Below are positions 16,581 to 25,808 of a stretch of DNA of 59,785 nt, piece after piece (position 1 is the first letter of the stretch; each line of letters starts with the position of its first letter). The stretch comes from an uncultured Prevotella sp. (GTDB taxonomy: Bacteria; Bacteroidota; Bacteroidia; Bacteroidales; Bacteroidaceae). The notes below the pieces were generated by a model. That model did not search any database. It had not been told where the DNA came from and saw nothing but the letters and a program-made list of their open reading frames with translations. Position numbers and translations under genes: made by a program. The stretch lies in contig CAKQPF010000017.1 in NCBI GenBank assembly GCA_934256705.1, positions 1 through 59,785 of the forward strand. The letters run 5' to 3'.

Positions 16581-16627
16581 ACGGCTCGCTTGAGCTTCCT
16601 TGTATAGGAAAAACTCAAGCGAGCCGT
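16581..16627 (-). terminator. Terminator of the porU-porV unit
   Basis: ACGGCTCGCTTGAG (16581-16594) pairs perfectly with CTCAAGCGAGCCGT (16614-16627). On the minus strand the stem is followed by TTCATTTTGT. It lies about 70 bp past the porV stop. Confidence 0.75.
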
Positions 16628-16694
16628 TGCCGTTGCTATGTTATCAAGTTGATATTTTTCCGACACTTAACCCTTGTTAAGGTCTGGATGGGCA

Positions 16695-17864
16695 TTATCT
16701 TCTGCCGAACAGGTCCTTGATACCATCCATATCAAAGGTCAATGAGACGCGAAGTGTCTGGTCAAGTGGGTTACTCTTTGCAGTGGCAATAACATATCCT
16801 GCGTCGAGGGAGAAGACATTCATCTTGAATCCCGCTCCTACAGTGAAGTATTTGCGGTTGCTTTTATTCTCTGACTCATGGTGATAACCGGCACGAAGCG
16901 AGAATTGGTCATTATAAACGTACTCAGCTCCGATGCTCCACTGTATCTCTTCCAGTTCTTCCTTGAAGCCTCGTGGAGCGTCAGAGAAGCTCTTGAATAT
17001 GCCAGAGATGCTTGACACGTCGTAATAATCCTTGCGGAGGCGGTCCTGATATTCATTGTCTGGCTCGTCCTCATTCTGCTTCGGATAGGTAGGCACGAGG
17101 AGCTTGTTGGCATCAGCGGCAATGGTGAAGCGGTTGTATTCATTCACCGGAATCATCAGAGCGGCGCCAAGACGCATGTTTGTCGGGATAAACTCGCTCT
17201 CGTCAGAACCGCCGAACGTGATCTTTGATCCGATGTTGGAGACGTTCAAGCCCAGTCCCAACTGGCATTCACGCTGTCCGAGATTGATATAGTTCTGGTA
17301 ATAGCATGAGAGGTCTGCGGCAAAGGCGCTTCCCGGCGACGTGTCTTCCGTGAAATCGTATGTGAGGTCGGAGTAGATCCAGCGTACTCCAGCGGAGATG
17401 GAGAAGGTTTCGGAGAGCATGAGCGAGTAAGCCACATCGAGAGACATCTCGTATGGATTGATGGTCATGTCGTTCTGGTTGTCCTGTCCCGAACTCAACA
17501 TCACCTCACCAAGCGAGAAATAGCGCAATGAACCGCTCACTGCAGAGTAGTCACCGATGCGATAATAGCCAGAAAGGTAAGCCAGATCCATGTCGCTTAC
17601 CAGCTGGCGCAGCCAAGGAGTATAGTTGAGTGCCACTCCTGCACGCGAGATGCAGAATGGATATTTGGCTGGATTCCAGAATTGGGATGCCGCATCAGGG
17701 TCTGTAGCCACGCCGACATCGCCCATACCTGCACTTCTTGCGTCCGGAGCAATGGTCTGGGAGGTGACTGCGGAGTTGACAGGATTGAACATATTCGTCT
17801 TGTCCTGCGCCTTGACGGCAATGCAGGAAAGCAGTATCATCATTATGGATAAAATCTTTTTCAT
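16695..17864 (-). CDS. porV: T9SS outer-membrane protein PorV
   Basis: This 389-residue outer-membrane beta-barrel of the type IX secretion system (also called LptO) binds exported cargo at its C-terminal signal domain and takes it from the translocon to the PorU sortase. A signal peptide is visible (MKKILSIMMILLSCIAVKAQ). The mature N-terminus APDARSAGMGDVGVATDPDA followed by ASQFWNPAKYPF is distinctive for PorV. The C-terminus contains strand-like alternating segments and ends LFGRR. It follows porU after 72 bp and is the last gene of a unit with a fumarylacetoacetate-hydrolase family gene first, as expected from the PorU-PorV partnership. Confidence 0.93.
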   Translation of the reverse strand: MKKILSIMMILLSCIAVKAQDKTNMFNPVNSAVTSQTIAPDARSAGMGDVGVATDPDAASQFWNPAKYPFCISRAGVALNYTPWLRQLVSDMDLAYLSGYYRIGDYSAVSGSLRYFSLGEVMLSSGQDNQNDMTINPYEMSLDVAYSLMLSETFSISAGVRWIYSDLTYDFTEDTSPGSAFAADLSCYYQNYINLGQRECQLGLGLNVSNIGSKITFGGSDESEFIPTNMRLGAALMIPVNEYNRFTIAADANKLLVPTYPKQNEDEPDNEYQDRLRKDYYDVSSISGIFKSFSDAPRGFKEELEEIQWSIGAEYVYNDQFSLRAGYHHESENKSNRKYFTVGAGFKMNVFSLDAGYVIATAKSNPLDQTLRVSLTFDMDGIKDLFGRR

Positions 17865-17936
17865 ACCTTATTATAACGCTTAATGCCCTTGTTTTATTGT
17901 GGTTCGGTCAGGAAACATCAGTTGACAATCATCCCA

Positions 17937-20900
17937 TTACCTTACTACAATCATCTTTTTAGCCTGTGAAACCCATGAACTTCCACCGCTGCTCATGCGG
18001 ATGCGGTAGAGATATACGCCAGTCTGGAGTGGGAGACCGTTGTCGAGATTGAGGTTCCAGGTGACTGTGTATGAGTTGTCAGTGGCTGTTCCGCTCTCAT
18101 GCTTTGTCCAAAGCAGTCGTCCGGAAGCGTCCATCACGTCGATTTCAAAGTCGGATTCCGTTCCGTTTCTGTCGTGGTTGATGATGAAAGTGACGCTTTC
18201 GCTCGCTGGATTCGGCGTTGCGGAGATGCTGCTGATGGTAGGCTTCAGTCCATTTCTTACCACAAACTTCAGTGTCGAGGTGGATGGATTGTTGAGTATG
18301 TCCCATGCCCTGAACCTCAGGGTGTGCTCGCCAGGCTCCAGTTGCGGAATGGCGTAATAGGTCTGACCGGATGTATATGAACCGAAATCGAATGTGAAGT
18401 TGTCGTTGAGGTTGTATGTCTGGTTGATGTCACCGTCTATTACGAGTTGCATGTCATGTCCGATGCCCGATCCGGATGCGTTTATTCCGTCCTTGTCGCT
18501 GATCTGTGCCACGAAGAAAGGGGTGGAATTGACTTCGCCTCCGTAAGTAAAGTCAGGGCTGTTGAGGAAACAGAAGATGCTCGGACCTATGGAATCATTC
18601 TCCATTGTCACTGATCCGTTGACCTCAAACTGGTCGAAAGCGCCGTGGGCAGAGACGGTCTTGTCGTCGTCGATGGCGTAGAAATTCATCAGTCCGTTGC
18701 CTTCTGAATAGTTGATGTCCATCGGAACGGCGAATATGAATGAGAAATTGCCGTCCTTTACCTTGTCCGAACCGTGGAAAAGTATTTTTGTACGGTCGGT
18801 ATATGTTAGCGCTTCGTCGGCTCCGTCCTTTGATTCGTCATTGAGCTTGCAGACTATCTGTTCCTCAGTATCGCGGATGATAGCGCTCAACGTGCCGTTG
18901 AAACCATCCATTCTCACGCCGTTCCGCTCGATGTGGCCAGCCACTCTGATGAGTTCACCGGCATGGATTCTCGGCATATCACTGGCAGTAATTGCCTTGC
19001 CGTTGATGCTGTCAACTGCCACAGACAGGGTAGGGAGTGCGAGAGAGAGAGCAGGGTCGCCGAGCAAAGCATACTGCAATTTGTTGACAGAAAGGTCATT
19101 GCCATTCCTTACAAGTTCATTCTTTGCCTTACGCTGTGCTTCACCTATCGTCAAAGGCTTGCCATTCGTGTCGTAAGAGAGCACATATTTCATGAAAGCC
19201 TTATTGATGAGGCGATTATATGACGACAGTACTGTACGGGTTGTGCCATAGAAAGCCACCGAGCCACCTTTGTCATTGAGCACCATAGTCTCGCCTATAG
19301 TCTCTTTCAGTCCGTCAAAAGGCATGATATCGCACGATGCAGTCACCCAAAGAGAGTAGTTCTTGCCACGGAAAGCGTCGAAATCAGAAAGGGTGAGCAC
19401 AGCCTCATGCGAGATGCTTATCTCCGATCCATGACCACCATAGTCGATGATGAGGGCGCCATCATTCTGCTGTTGCTTGATAATCTTTGTCACTTCAGGA
19501 TAACGATGTCCTGTGGATGATGACACACGAGTGTAGGCATCCCACAACACTTTGCGTACATAGTAGCCGGGATGGTTTGCGATAGTCTGGTTAGCGGCTT
19601 CATCTATATCCTTCATGTGGATATTGTTGTTGCCGTCATCACCGAGAAACATGATAGTGTTTTGCCAGTCGCCAGACGGAGACTGCGTGGTATAAGCTAT
19701 GGTTTTGTCCACCATTATCTTTGCTTCCTCTGCTTTAGAGCAAGGGAATCTGCCTACTGCGATGTCAGGAAGACCTCGGTAATAATCACCAGTCTTCATA
19801 CTTTCATTATCGTCGAGCAGTGTGCAGAAATCGTCAGAGACGAAGCAATACACCTCATTAAATGAGTTTTCACTCTCATAACAGAGAAGAAAATCATCAG
19901 GAGAATACTTCTGCATCTCGGCAGTAAGCATCCTATTATCGAAGACGCAGTCGCCGAAAAGGAGGAGATAGCGTGGAGATTGCCCTCCATTCTCTGCCTT
20001 ATCGTACAGCATCTTCATGTATCTCTTGTATGCGCTCACGTCAGGAGTGCCACTTGAAAACTCATTATACAGTTCGTCAGCAGGCACTATTCTCACCTTT
20101 AGCGAGTCTTTCTCCTCATGATGCTGTGCCAGTCGCTGAGCTTGCGCAAGGAGTTTCTGGGATGTAGGGATGATGATGACCATGTCATAGCCCTCATCCG
20201 AGTGGAGATCCTGATTGGTTATGTTATATACGTACTGCGCTTCCGGGAAGGCATCAGATGCAAGCACTGGCGCTTTCTTGGGATTGCCAAAGGCAAAGGA
20301 TATATAGTCGAGGCGCGCGGAACTGCCGGAAAGCACCTCAATAGTGATGCTGTTGTTCTCCTTTACGTTGCTTACATTGTATGTAGTGACCACTTCGTTG
20401 CCCTTGTCATGGTCATACAGGATGATGTTATGCGTGCCGATGATGCTGTCGTTGAGGCTTATCTGCACTCTTGAAGCAGCCCCAGCAGTGGTGGAAACTG
20501 TGAGTTTTGCCGATGAATTGCCTTCTGGTACGGAGAGATTGTATGTGCGTTTCGAGCCGACAGCAATGGCAGTGCCGTCAAAGAGGTTTCTTCCGCCTTG
20601 ATACCATGCAAACTCATCCTTCTCGTAAAGGCTGTGATAATTGTCTGATGACGCTGCAGCCACGCTCAGCAGTTCCTCTTCCGAGCATGTGAGAGGGGTG
20701 CTGTCATTCTCCGTAATGAAGTAATAGCCATAGTCGGAATATGGATTTCGTGTCCTTATATTCGCGGTTTTGCTTTCCCATGACACGCTTCCCTTGGCAT
20801 AAAAGAGGCGCTTTCCATTGACGGTACAGGTGGCTACTTCCTTCAGATCGTCATATTCGCGAAGGTAACTGTCTGTCAATGTCTCTGGAACAAGATTGCC

Positions 20901-21506
20901 TCCATAGCCGTAAATCTTTACTTTTTCAGGGTTGGAGAAGCCTGCTTTGCGTATGGTAGCATCCGTAAGTTGGTGTATTTCGCTTTGGGCAACGCGAATC
21001 TTAGCCCATTTTCCGGTGGAAAGGACAGAGTGACTGGCGTATCTTTCGGATTTGTTTGAGGTGTTTCCACTGAGCGAAATCATGCCTTTAGCCTTGGCTG
21101 CAGTGCCGTATTTCGGAGTAGAAACCAGTTCTGCCATAAAGGAAACGAGCCATTTGTATTTGCCGTTACGATAGACTACGGGGCAGAAAGTGGCGGTAAA
21201 GGATGCTTCCCGGCGGTCAATAGCTATGAAATCATCTACCGAAGGCATAGTTCCCGGTCTCTTTCCTTTGGTCAAGACTTTGTAAAGTGCCACATCTCGC
21301 GCTGACATATCTATAAACTCAGGATATTTCAGCACGAGGGAATAAGTGGAATCGGCGTAGTTTGAAGGCAGATAATGACTATACACCGTCTTTGGCAATA
21401 CGGAGTCAATCTTCACTTCGTCCGCAGTCAGATTGTAGAAACGCTTCTGTGCCTGTGCGGATAAGGTGATGATGAGTAATAATATAATGGTGTATAGTCT
21501 GTTCAT
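17937..21506 (-). CDS. porU: T9SS C-terminal signal peptidase / sortase PorU
   Basis: This 1189-residue cell-surface protease of the gingipain (C25) family removes the C-terminal signal of T9SS cargo and attaches the cargo to anionic lipopolysaccharide. It has an N-terminal signal peptide (MNRLYTIILLLIITLSAQAQ). The catalytic pair is seen as GGHGS (His692) and TASCD (Cys725). The last ~90 residues (NPASESVTFIINHDRNG to AKKMIVVR) form a T9SS-type C-terminal domain, as known for PorU itself. Length is normal. It starts 16 bp after the upstream hydrolase-family gene and runs into porV. Confidence 0.94.
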   Translation of the reverse strand: MNRLYTIILLLIITLSAQAQKRFYNLTADEVKIDSVLPKTVYSHYLPSNYADSTYSLVLKYPEFIDMSARDVALYKVLTKGKRPGTMPSVDDFIAIDRREASFTATFCPVVYRNGKYKWLVSFMAELVSTPKYGTAAKAKGMISLSGNTSNKSERYASHSVLSTGKWAKIRVAQSEIHQLTDATIRKAGFSNPEKVKIYGYGGNLVPETLTDSYLREYDDLKEVATCTVNGKRLFYAKGSVSWESKTANIRTRNPYSDYGYYFITENDSTPLTCSEEELLSVAAASSDNYHSLYEKDEFAWYQGGRNLFDGTAIAVGSKRTYNLSVPEGNSSAKLTVSTTAGAASRVQISLNDSIIGTHNIILYDHDKGNEVVTTYNVSNVKENNSITIEVLSGSSARLDYISFAFGNPKKAPVLASDAFPEAQYVYNITNQDLHSDEGYDMVIIIPTSQKLLAQAQRLAQHHEEKDSLKVRIVPADELYNEFSSGTPDVSAYKRYMKMLYDKAENGGQSPRYLLLFGDCVFDNRMLTAEMQKYSPDDFLLCYESENSFNEVYCFVSDDFCTLLDDNESMKTGDYYRGLPDIAVGRFPCSKAEEAKIMVDKTIAYTTQSPSGDWQNTIMFLGDDGNNNIHMKDIDEAANQTIANHPGYYVRKVLWDAYTRVSSSTGHRYPEVTKIIKQQQNDGALIIDYGGHGSEISISHEAVLTLSDFDAFRGKNYSLWVTASCDIMPFDGLKETIGETMVLNDKGGSVAFYGTTRTVLSSYNRLINKAFMKYVLSYDTNGKPLTIGEAQRKAKNELVRNGNDLSVNKLQYALLGDPALSLALPTLSVAVDSINGKAITASDMPRIHAGELIRVAGHIERNGVRMDGFNGTLSAIIRDTEEQIVCKLNDESKDGADEALTYTDRTKILFHGSDKVKDGNFSFIFAVPMDINYSEGNGLMNFYAIDDDKTVSAHGAFDQFEVNGSVTMENDSIGPSIFCFLNSPDFTYGGEVNSTPFFVAQISDKDGINASGSGIGHDMQLVIDGDINQTYNLNDNFTFDFGSYTSGQTYYAIPQLEPGEHTLRFRAWDILNNPSTSTLKFVVRNGLKPTISSISATPNPASESVTFIINHDRNGTESDFEIDVMDASGRLLWTKHESGTATDNSYTVTWNLNLDNGLPLQTGVYLYRIRMSSGGSSWVSQAKKMIVVR

Positions 21507-21522
21507 TTCAATCTAAAAGATG

Positions 21523-22164
21523 CTATTTGCAGTTGAAATCGAGCACTTTCTCGCCTTCGAGATAGCCTTCGAGGTGGTCATCTATGCTTACAGGTCCCAC
21601 TCCAACCGGTGTTCCAGTGTAGAGAAGGTCGCCCGTCTTGAGTGTGAAATACTGGCTGATGTAACTTATCAGGCGGTCGATGGAATAAATCATGTCTGAT
21701 GTATTGCCCTCCTGAACGGTCTTGCCATTTATGTCAAGCGAGAAGCGGAGATTCTGAACAGAGAGAAATCTCTCTTTCTCCACCCAGTCGCCAATGACTG
21801 CAGAGCCGTCGAAACCCTTGCTTATCTCCCATGGAAGCGCCTCTTCGCGAAGGCGTTTCTGCAGGTCACGCGCTGTAAAGTCAATGCCTACGGTGACAGC
21901 ATCATAGTAACGATGGGCAAAACGCTCAGGAATAGCCTTGCCAAGTTTGCATATACGCACCACAATCTCTGTCTCATAATCCACTCTTCCCATGAAGTCA
22001 GGTATGAAGAAAGGCTTATGATCTTTTAGCAAAGCAGAGTCAGCCTTGGTGAATATCACTGGCTCTCTGTCTGCAGGAGAGTCAGATGCGCTCTGTTGTA
22101 ATAACGCTGTTTTTATCTCTTTATTGTGTTGTGGGTAGTTCATGCCCACGGCGAATATCTTCAT
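21523..22164 (-). CDS. Fumarylacetoacetate hydrolase family protein
   Basis: This 213-residue single-domain protein of the FAH superfamily is likely cytosolic. Motifs: MNYPQHNKE, IVVRICKLGKAIPE, VGIDFTARDLQ and LLYTGTPVGVGPV, which include the metal-binding acidic residues and the Gly-rich loop of the family. Members include oxaloacetate decarboxylases, acylpyruvases and 2-keto-4-pentenoate hydratases, and the substrate cannot be read from the sequence. It is the first gene of a run into porU and porV with a 16-bp gap, which seems to be operon convenience rather than a functional link. Confidence 0.88.
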   Translation of the reverse strand: MKIFAVGMNYPQHNKEIKTALLQQSASDSPADREPVIFTKADSALLKDHKPFFIPDFMGRVDYETEIVVRICKLGKAIPERFAHRYYDAVTVGIDFTARDLQKRLREEALPWEISKGFDGSAVIGDWVEKERFLSVQNLRFSLDINGKTVQEGNTSDMIYSIDRLISYISQYFTLKTGDLLYTGTPVGVGPVSIDDHLEGYLEGEKVLDFNCK

Positions 22165-22270
22165 ATACCAAGTTTTATTATGAATGAATATGCGTGATGG
22201 TATTCATTCATTATTCTTTTCTTTCTCTCATCACAATGTTATCAGATGATAAAGATGTCGGAGTGTCTAA

Positions 22271-22315
22271 ATGAAATAAGCGTCAGCGCCTTGTGGGCAC
22301 TGACGCTTATGTTCT
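22271..22315 (-). terminator. Terminator after tsf
   Basis: ATAAGCGTCAG (22276-22286) pairs with CTGACGCTTAT (22300-22310). It lies just past the tsf stop on the minus strand. Confidence 0.8.
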
Positions 22316-22333
22316 TTATCTTGTCGATGATTA

Positions 22334-23326
22334 TTAGTCAGCAACGAGAGAGAAACGCTTGAAGTCAACGATTGTAAGATCCTTGTCAGCAGCCTCAAGG
22401 TACTGCTTAACAGTCATCTTAGAATCCTGGATGAACTCCTGGTTGAGGAGACAAGACTCCTTGTAGAACTTGTTCACACGACCCTTAGCGATGTTCTCAA
22501 TCATGTTCATGTTGAGAGAAGCAGCCTTCTCTGCAGAAGTAGCAGCGATAATCTCCTTAGCCTTAGCAACGTCCTCAGCAGTGATCCAGCCCTTAGTCAT
22601 GTTAGACTCCATGTGCTCCTCAGAGTCAACGTGTGCTGGGTTGATGCCAGCCTTCTTGAGAGCGTTTTCTACAGCCTTCTGGATCTGCTCCTGCTTAGAC
22701 TTCTCAACAGCAACATTATACTCTTCCTCTACAACCTTAGGATCTACAGACTTCTCGTCGAGAGCTACTGGCTTCATAGCAGCAACCTGCATGCAGATAG
22801 CGTGAGCCTGTTCAGCAGCTGGCTTGTTGGTCTGAACGAGAGTGCAGAGACCATTACGGTTCATGTGGTTGTAAGCTTCTACGTTGTCACCAGCGATTGT
22901 GAGATAGCCGTCGAGCTCCATCTTCTCACCAGTTACACCAGAACGCTCTGTTACAGCAGCCTCTACAGTGAGACCGTTAGCGAGAGTGAGTGCCTTGACA
23001 GCGTTGAGGTCAGCAGCCTTAGCAGCAACTGCAGCGTCGAGAATCTCCTGAGTGAGCTTGATGTAGTCAGCGTTGTTAGCCACGAAGTCAGTCTCACACT
23101 TGAGTGCGATGATAGCAGCGAAGCCTTCAGCAACCTTTGCGAGCACGCAACCGTTAGATGTCTCACGGTCAGCACGCTTAGCAGCGATAGCCTGACCCTT
23201 CTGGCGAAGGATATCCTTAGCCTTGTCCATATCGCCCTCAGCCTCTGTGAGAGCCTTCTTTACATCAGCAAGTCCAGCACCAGTCATAGCGCGGAGCTTC
23301 TTGATGGCGTCCATTGAAATAGCCAT
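22334..23326 (-). CDS. tsf: Elongation factor Ts
   Basis: This 330-residue protein recycles EF-Tu by exchanging GDP for GTP. The N-terminal UBA-like domain (AIKKLRAMTGAGLADVKKAL) and the CETDFVANN motif that contacts EF-Tu are present. It is longer than the E. coli protein (about 283 residues), which seems usual for Bacteroidales. Last gene of rplM-rpsI-rpsB-tsf and followed by a terminator. A 208-bp spacer before it contains an 'agttaaga'/'tcttaact'-like hairpin that might tune its expression relative to rpsB. Confidence 0.97.
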   Translation of the reverse strand: MAISMDAIKKLRAMTGAGLADVKKALTEAEGDMDKAKDILRQKGQAIAAKRADRETSNGCVLAKVAEGFAAIIALKCETDFVANNADYIKLTQEILDAAVAAKAADLNAVKALTLANGLTVEAAVTERSGVTGEKMELDGYLTIAGDNVEAYNHMNRNGLCTLVQTNKPAAEQAHAICMQVAAMKPVALDEKSVDPKVVEEEYNVAVEKSKQEQIQKAVENALKKAGINPAHVDSEEHMESNMTKGWITAEDVAKAKEIIAATSAEKAASLNMNMIENIAKGRVNKFYKESCLLNQEFIQDSKMTVKQYLEAADKDLTIVDFKRFSLVAD

Positions 23327-23534
23327 AGTCTTTGTTTATTTGTTTGTTAGTCGCATCCTTTCGTCTCCCTGCCTCAGGCAAAAGTGATGTCGGGAATGCG
23401 GCTATTGGGTTAATATTCTGCTAAAAGGAGTAAAGAGTTAAAACATCATGGGATTGAGATGACTAATCCTTTGGTATCTTAACTCTTCACTTCTATAGTC
23501 TTATAAATTAAAATTCAGTACGTCTGAGTGATGA

Positions 23535-24347
23535 TTACTCAGCAGCAGGTGCCTCAGTCTCAGCAGGTGCCTCTGACTTGCGAGCACGAGAAGAACGCTT
23601 CTTGCCCTCAGCAGCCTCTTCAGCCTGTTCGCCAGCAGCCTTCTCGTCAGCCTTCTCTACCTTACGCTCCTGCAGGCCTTCTGCGATAGCAGCGCAGCAA
23701 GCAGAGAGGATTACGTCGATAGAATCCTTTGCGTCGTCGTTAGCAGGGATTACGAAATCTACCTCGTTAGGGTTAGCGTTAGTATCCACGATACCGAATA
23801 CAGGGATACCGAGACGCTGAGCCTCCTTGATAGCGATGTGCTCCTTGCAGATATCTACAACGAACAAAGCAGAAGGAAGACGTGTAAGGTCAGCGATAGA
23901 ACCGAGGTTCTTCTCAAGTTTAGCGCGCTGACGTGTAATCTGGAGCAGCTCACGCTTAGAGAGATTGCTGAAAGTACCATCGTTCATCAGTTTGTCGATG
24001 TTCGCCATTTTCTTGATAGCCTTACGGATTGTCTGGAAGTTGGTGAGCATACCACCAGCCCAACGCTCGTTGATGTAAGGCATGTTTACGCTTGTTGCCT
24101 TCTCGGCAATAACGTCCTTAGCCTGTTTTTTAGTAGAGACGAACAGGATTTTCTTACCTGACTTAGCGATGTTCTTGAGAGCTTCTGCAGCTTCGTCAAC
24201 CTTAGCTACGGTCTTGTGAAGGTCGATGATATGAATACCATTGCGCTCCATGAAGATGTAAGGAGCCATTGCTGGGTTCCACTTGCGACGAAGGTGGCCG
24301 AAATGACAGCCTGCCTGCAGTAACTGGTCAAAGTTTGTTCTTGACAT
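23535..24347 (-). CDS. rpsB: 30S ribosomal protein S2
   Basis: This 270-residue small-subunit protein carries the standard motifs: N-terminal LLQAGCHFGHLRRKWNP, MAPYIFMERNGIHIIDLHKT, NERWAGGMLTNFQTI, and the C-terminal GIVDTNANPNEVDFVIPAND. The last ~40 residues are an extension rich in Glu, Ala and Lys. It sits between rpsI and tsf. Spacers of about 200 bp on both sides leave room for leader structures, and the S2 family is autoregulated in other bacteria. Confidence 0.98.
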   Translation of the reverse strand: MSRTNFDQLLQAGCHFGHLRRKWNPAMAPYIFMERNGIHIIDLHKTVAKVDEAAEALKNIAKSGKKILFVSTKKQAKDVIAEKATSVNMPYINERWAGGMLTNFQTIRKAIKKMANIDKLMNDGTFSNLSKRELLQITRQRAKLEKNLGSIADLTRLPSALFVVDICKEHIAIKEAQRLGIPVFGIVDTNANPNEVDFVIPANDDAKDSIDVILSACCAAIAEGLQERKVEKADEKAAGEQAEEAAEGKKRSSRARKSEAPAETEAPAAE

Positions 24348-24561
24348 TGTCTTTTTTCTGTTTTTTTTGTTGTCCTGTCCTTATGATGCCGGACAGTACG
24401 GGTTGTTTACTTTCTTTTTAATTCTATTTGTTTTGTTAGAATCAGCCCAGGGGTAGTTGCGATGTCAAACCGCAAGTCCAAAGGGTTTAGATACTAAACT
24501 ATCCAGTCTGACTATATATAATGTATAAGGAGAGACTGGTTGCTTCAGATTCTCTATACGA
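24348..24561 (-). promoter_or_regulatory. Structured 214-nt spacer, possible rpsB leader
   Basis: On the minus strand CCAGTCT pairs with AGACTGG around a 20-nt loop (roughly 24506-24540). Further stems (GCG...CGC and a GTCC/GGAC pair near 24390) follow before a T-rich stretch. The length and stems suggest an attenuator or autoregulatory site. I inferred this from shape only. Confidence 0.35.
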
Positions 24562-24951
24562 TTAACGCTTAGAGAACTGGAAGCGACGACGAGCCTTAGG
24601 CTGACCTGGCTTCTTACGTTCAACCTCACGAGAGTCACGTGTGAGGAAGCCCTGATCCTTGAGTGCCTTCTTGTCTTCAGCGTCAGCCTTTACGAGTGCG
24701 CGAGCGATAGCAAGGCGGAGAGCCTGGCTCTGACCTGTGAAACCGCCACCGTCGAGGTTAGCCTTGATGTCATACTTCTCAGCAACGTCGAGCAACTGGA
24801 GAGGCTGCTTTACAACGTACTGGAGAATTGCTGATGGGAAGAACTCAGTTATGTCTTTCTTGTTTATAGTGATCTTACCGGTGCCCTCTGTCATATATAC
24901 ACGAGCTACAGCGCTCTTACGGCGACCGATTGCATTAATTACTTCTGCCAT
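24562..24951 (-). CDS. rpsI: 30S ribosomal protein S9
   Basis: This 129-residue small-subunit protein has the motifs AIGRRKSAVARVYM, the central GGGFTGQSQALRLAIARAL and the basic C-terminal tail ending in SKR, whose last residues contact P-site tRNA. Length is normal. It follows rplM after 19 bp and is surely cotranscribed with it, the standard L13-S9 pair. Confidence 0.99.
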   Translation of the reverse strand: MAEVINAIGRRKSAVARVYMTEGTGKITINKKDITEFFPSAILQYVVKQPLQLLDVAEKYDIKANLDGGGFTGQSQALRLAIARALVKADAEDKKALKDQGFLTRDSREVERKKPGQPKARRRFQFSKR

Positions 24952-24970
24952 TTTCTAATTTCCTTTTAAA

Positions 24971-25432
24971 TTATTTGTACAGATTGATATCGATTGCCTT
25001 AGGCTGCTGAGCCTCCTGCTTGTGCTCTGTGCCTTCGTAAATATAGAGGTTCTTCATAAGGCTACGTCCGAGAGGACCCTTTGGGAGCATACCCTTCACA
25101 GCGTGACGGAGCATCTTGTCGATACCGTTGTCCTTTGTGCGGAGCTGAGCAGGGGTGTTGAAACGCTGACCACCAGGGTAACCAGTGTAACGAGTGTAAA
25201 CCTTATCGGTTTCCTTCTTGCCAGTGAAAACCACCTTAGATGCGTTGATGAGAATTACGTTATCACCGCAGTCTGCGTGTGGAGTGAATGTTGGCTTGTA
25301 CTTACCGCGAAGTATCTTAGCCACTTTAGAGCAGAGACGACCTACAACCTGATCAGTGCAGTCGATTACAACCCACTCTTTCTTAGCAGTCTCCTTATTG
25401 AGAGAGACTGTCTTGTAACTTAAAGTGTTCAT
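24971..25432 (-). CDS. rplM: 50S ribosomal protein L13
   Basis: This 153-residue large-subunit protein, needed early in 50S assembly, starts the rplM-rpsI-rpsB-tsf run. Motifs include WVVIDCTDQVVGRLCSKVAK, GDNVILINASKVVFTGKK and RHAVKGMLPKGPLGR. It is preceded by a ~140-nt leader with clear stem-loops and a Bacteroidetes -7 box. Confidence 0.99.
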   Translation of the reverse strand: MNTLSYKTVSLNKETAKKEWVVIDCTDQVVGRLCSKVAKILRGKYKPTFTPHADCGDNVILINASKVVFTGKKETDKVYTRYTGYPGGQRFNTPAQLRTKDNGIDKMLRHAVKGMLPKGPLGRSLMKNLYIYEGTEHKQEAQQPKAIDINLYK

Positions 25433-25570
25433 TTAACTTTAAAAATCTTTTTAAAAATTCTACTAAAAAACATTTTTTTCAAACGTGGATTCACTAACCG
25501 TAAGCGCGGCCAAACGCTTCACTATTAACACCATCGTTTGTGGGGCTCTAAGTGTACCCCGTAATAATCG
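25433..25570 (-). promoter_or_regulatory. Leader of the rplM operon, structured
   Basis: On the minus strand the leader holds GGGG-N11-CCCC, then AAGCG-N8-CGCTT, followed by an A/T-rich run up to the rplM start. Ribosomal protein leaders that bind their own product are known in many phyla. Whether this is one is inference. Confidence 0.4.
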
Positions 25571-25575
25571 GTCTG

Positions 25576-25583
25576 CAAAAGTA
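25576..25583 (-). promoter_or_regulatory. -7 box of the rplM promoter
   Basis: The minus strand reads TACTTTTG, with a TTTA about 20 bp upstream as a weak -33 element. Confidence 0.6.
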
Positions 25584-25686
25584 CTAATTTTCTCGCATAT
25601 ATTAAAATATAACGATGTTCGAGTGGTGATAATTTAATATTATTTAACTAAACAATATGCCGATGCAACTATTTTCTTCCTTTTTC

Positions 25687-25717
25687 TTGTGGGAGTGGAA
25701 GAATTGTTGTAAGTTTG
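25687..25717 (+). promoter_or_regulatory. Promoter of luxS
   Basis: TTG (25687-25689), 20 bp, then TAAGTTTG (25710-25717). Predicted leader about 85 nt. Confidence 0.6.
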
Positions 25718-25808
25718 CAGATTGGAGTGGTTTACGGCGTTTTCCACATTTCGCATGTGGGCGTTTGCATTCATTCCGCAGTTTAATCAGAATATAATAT
25801 ATCATCTT

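Noticed and set aside
22613..23317. Plus-strand frame of 234 codons opposite tsf
   Set aside because: Antisense shadow of the biased tsf codons, with high Ser, Leu and Val and no domain.
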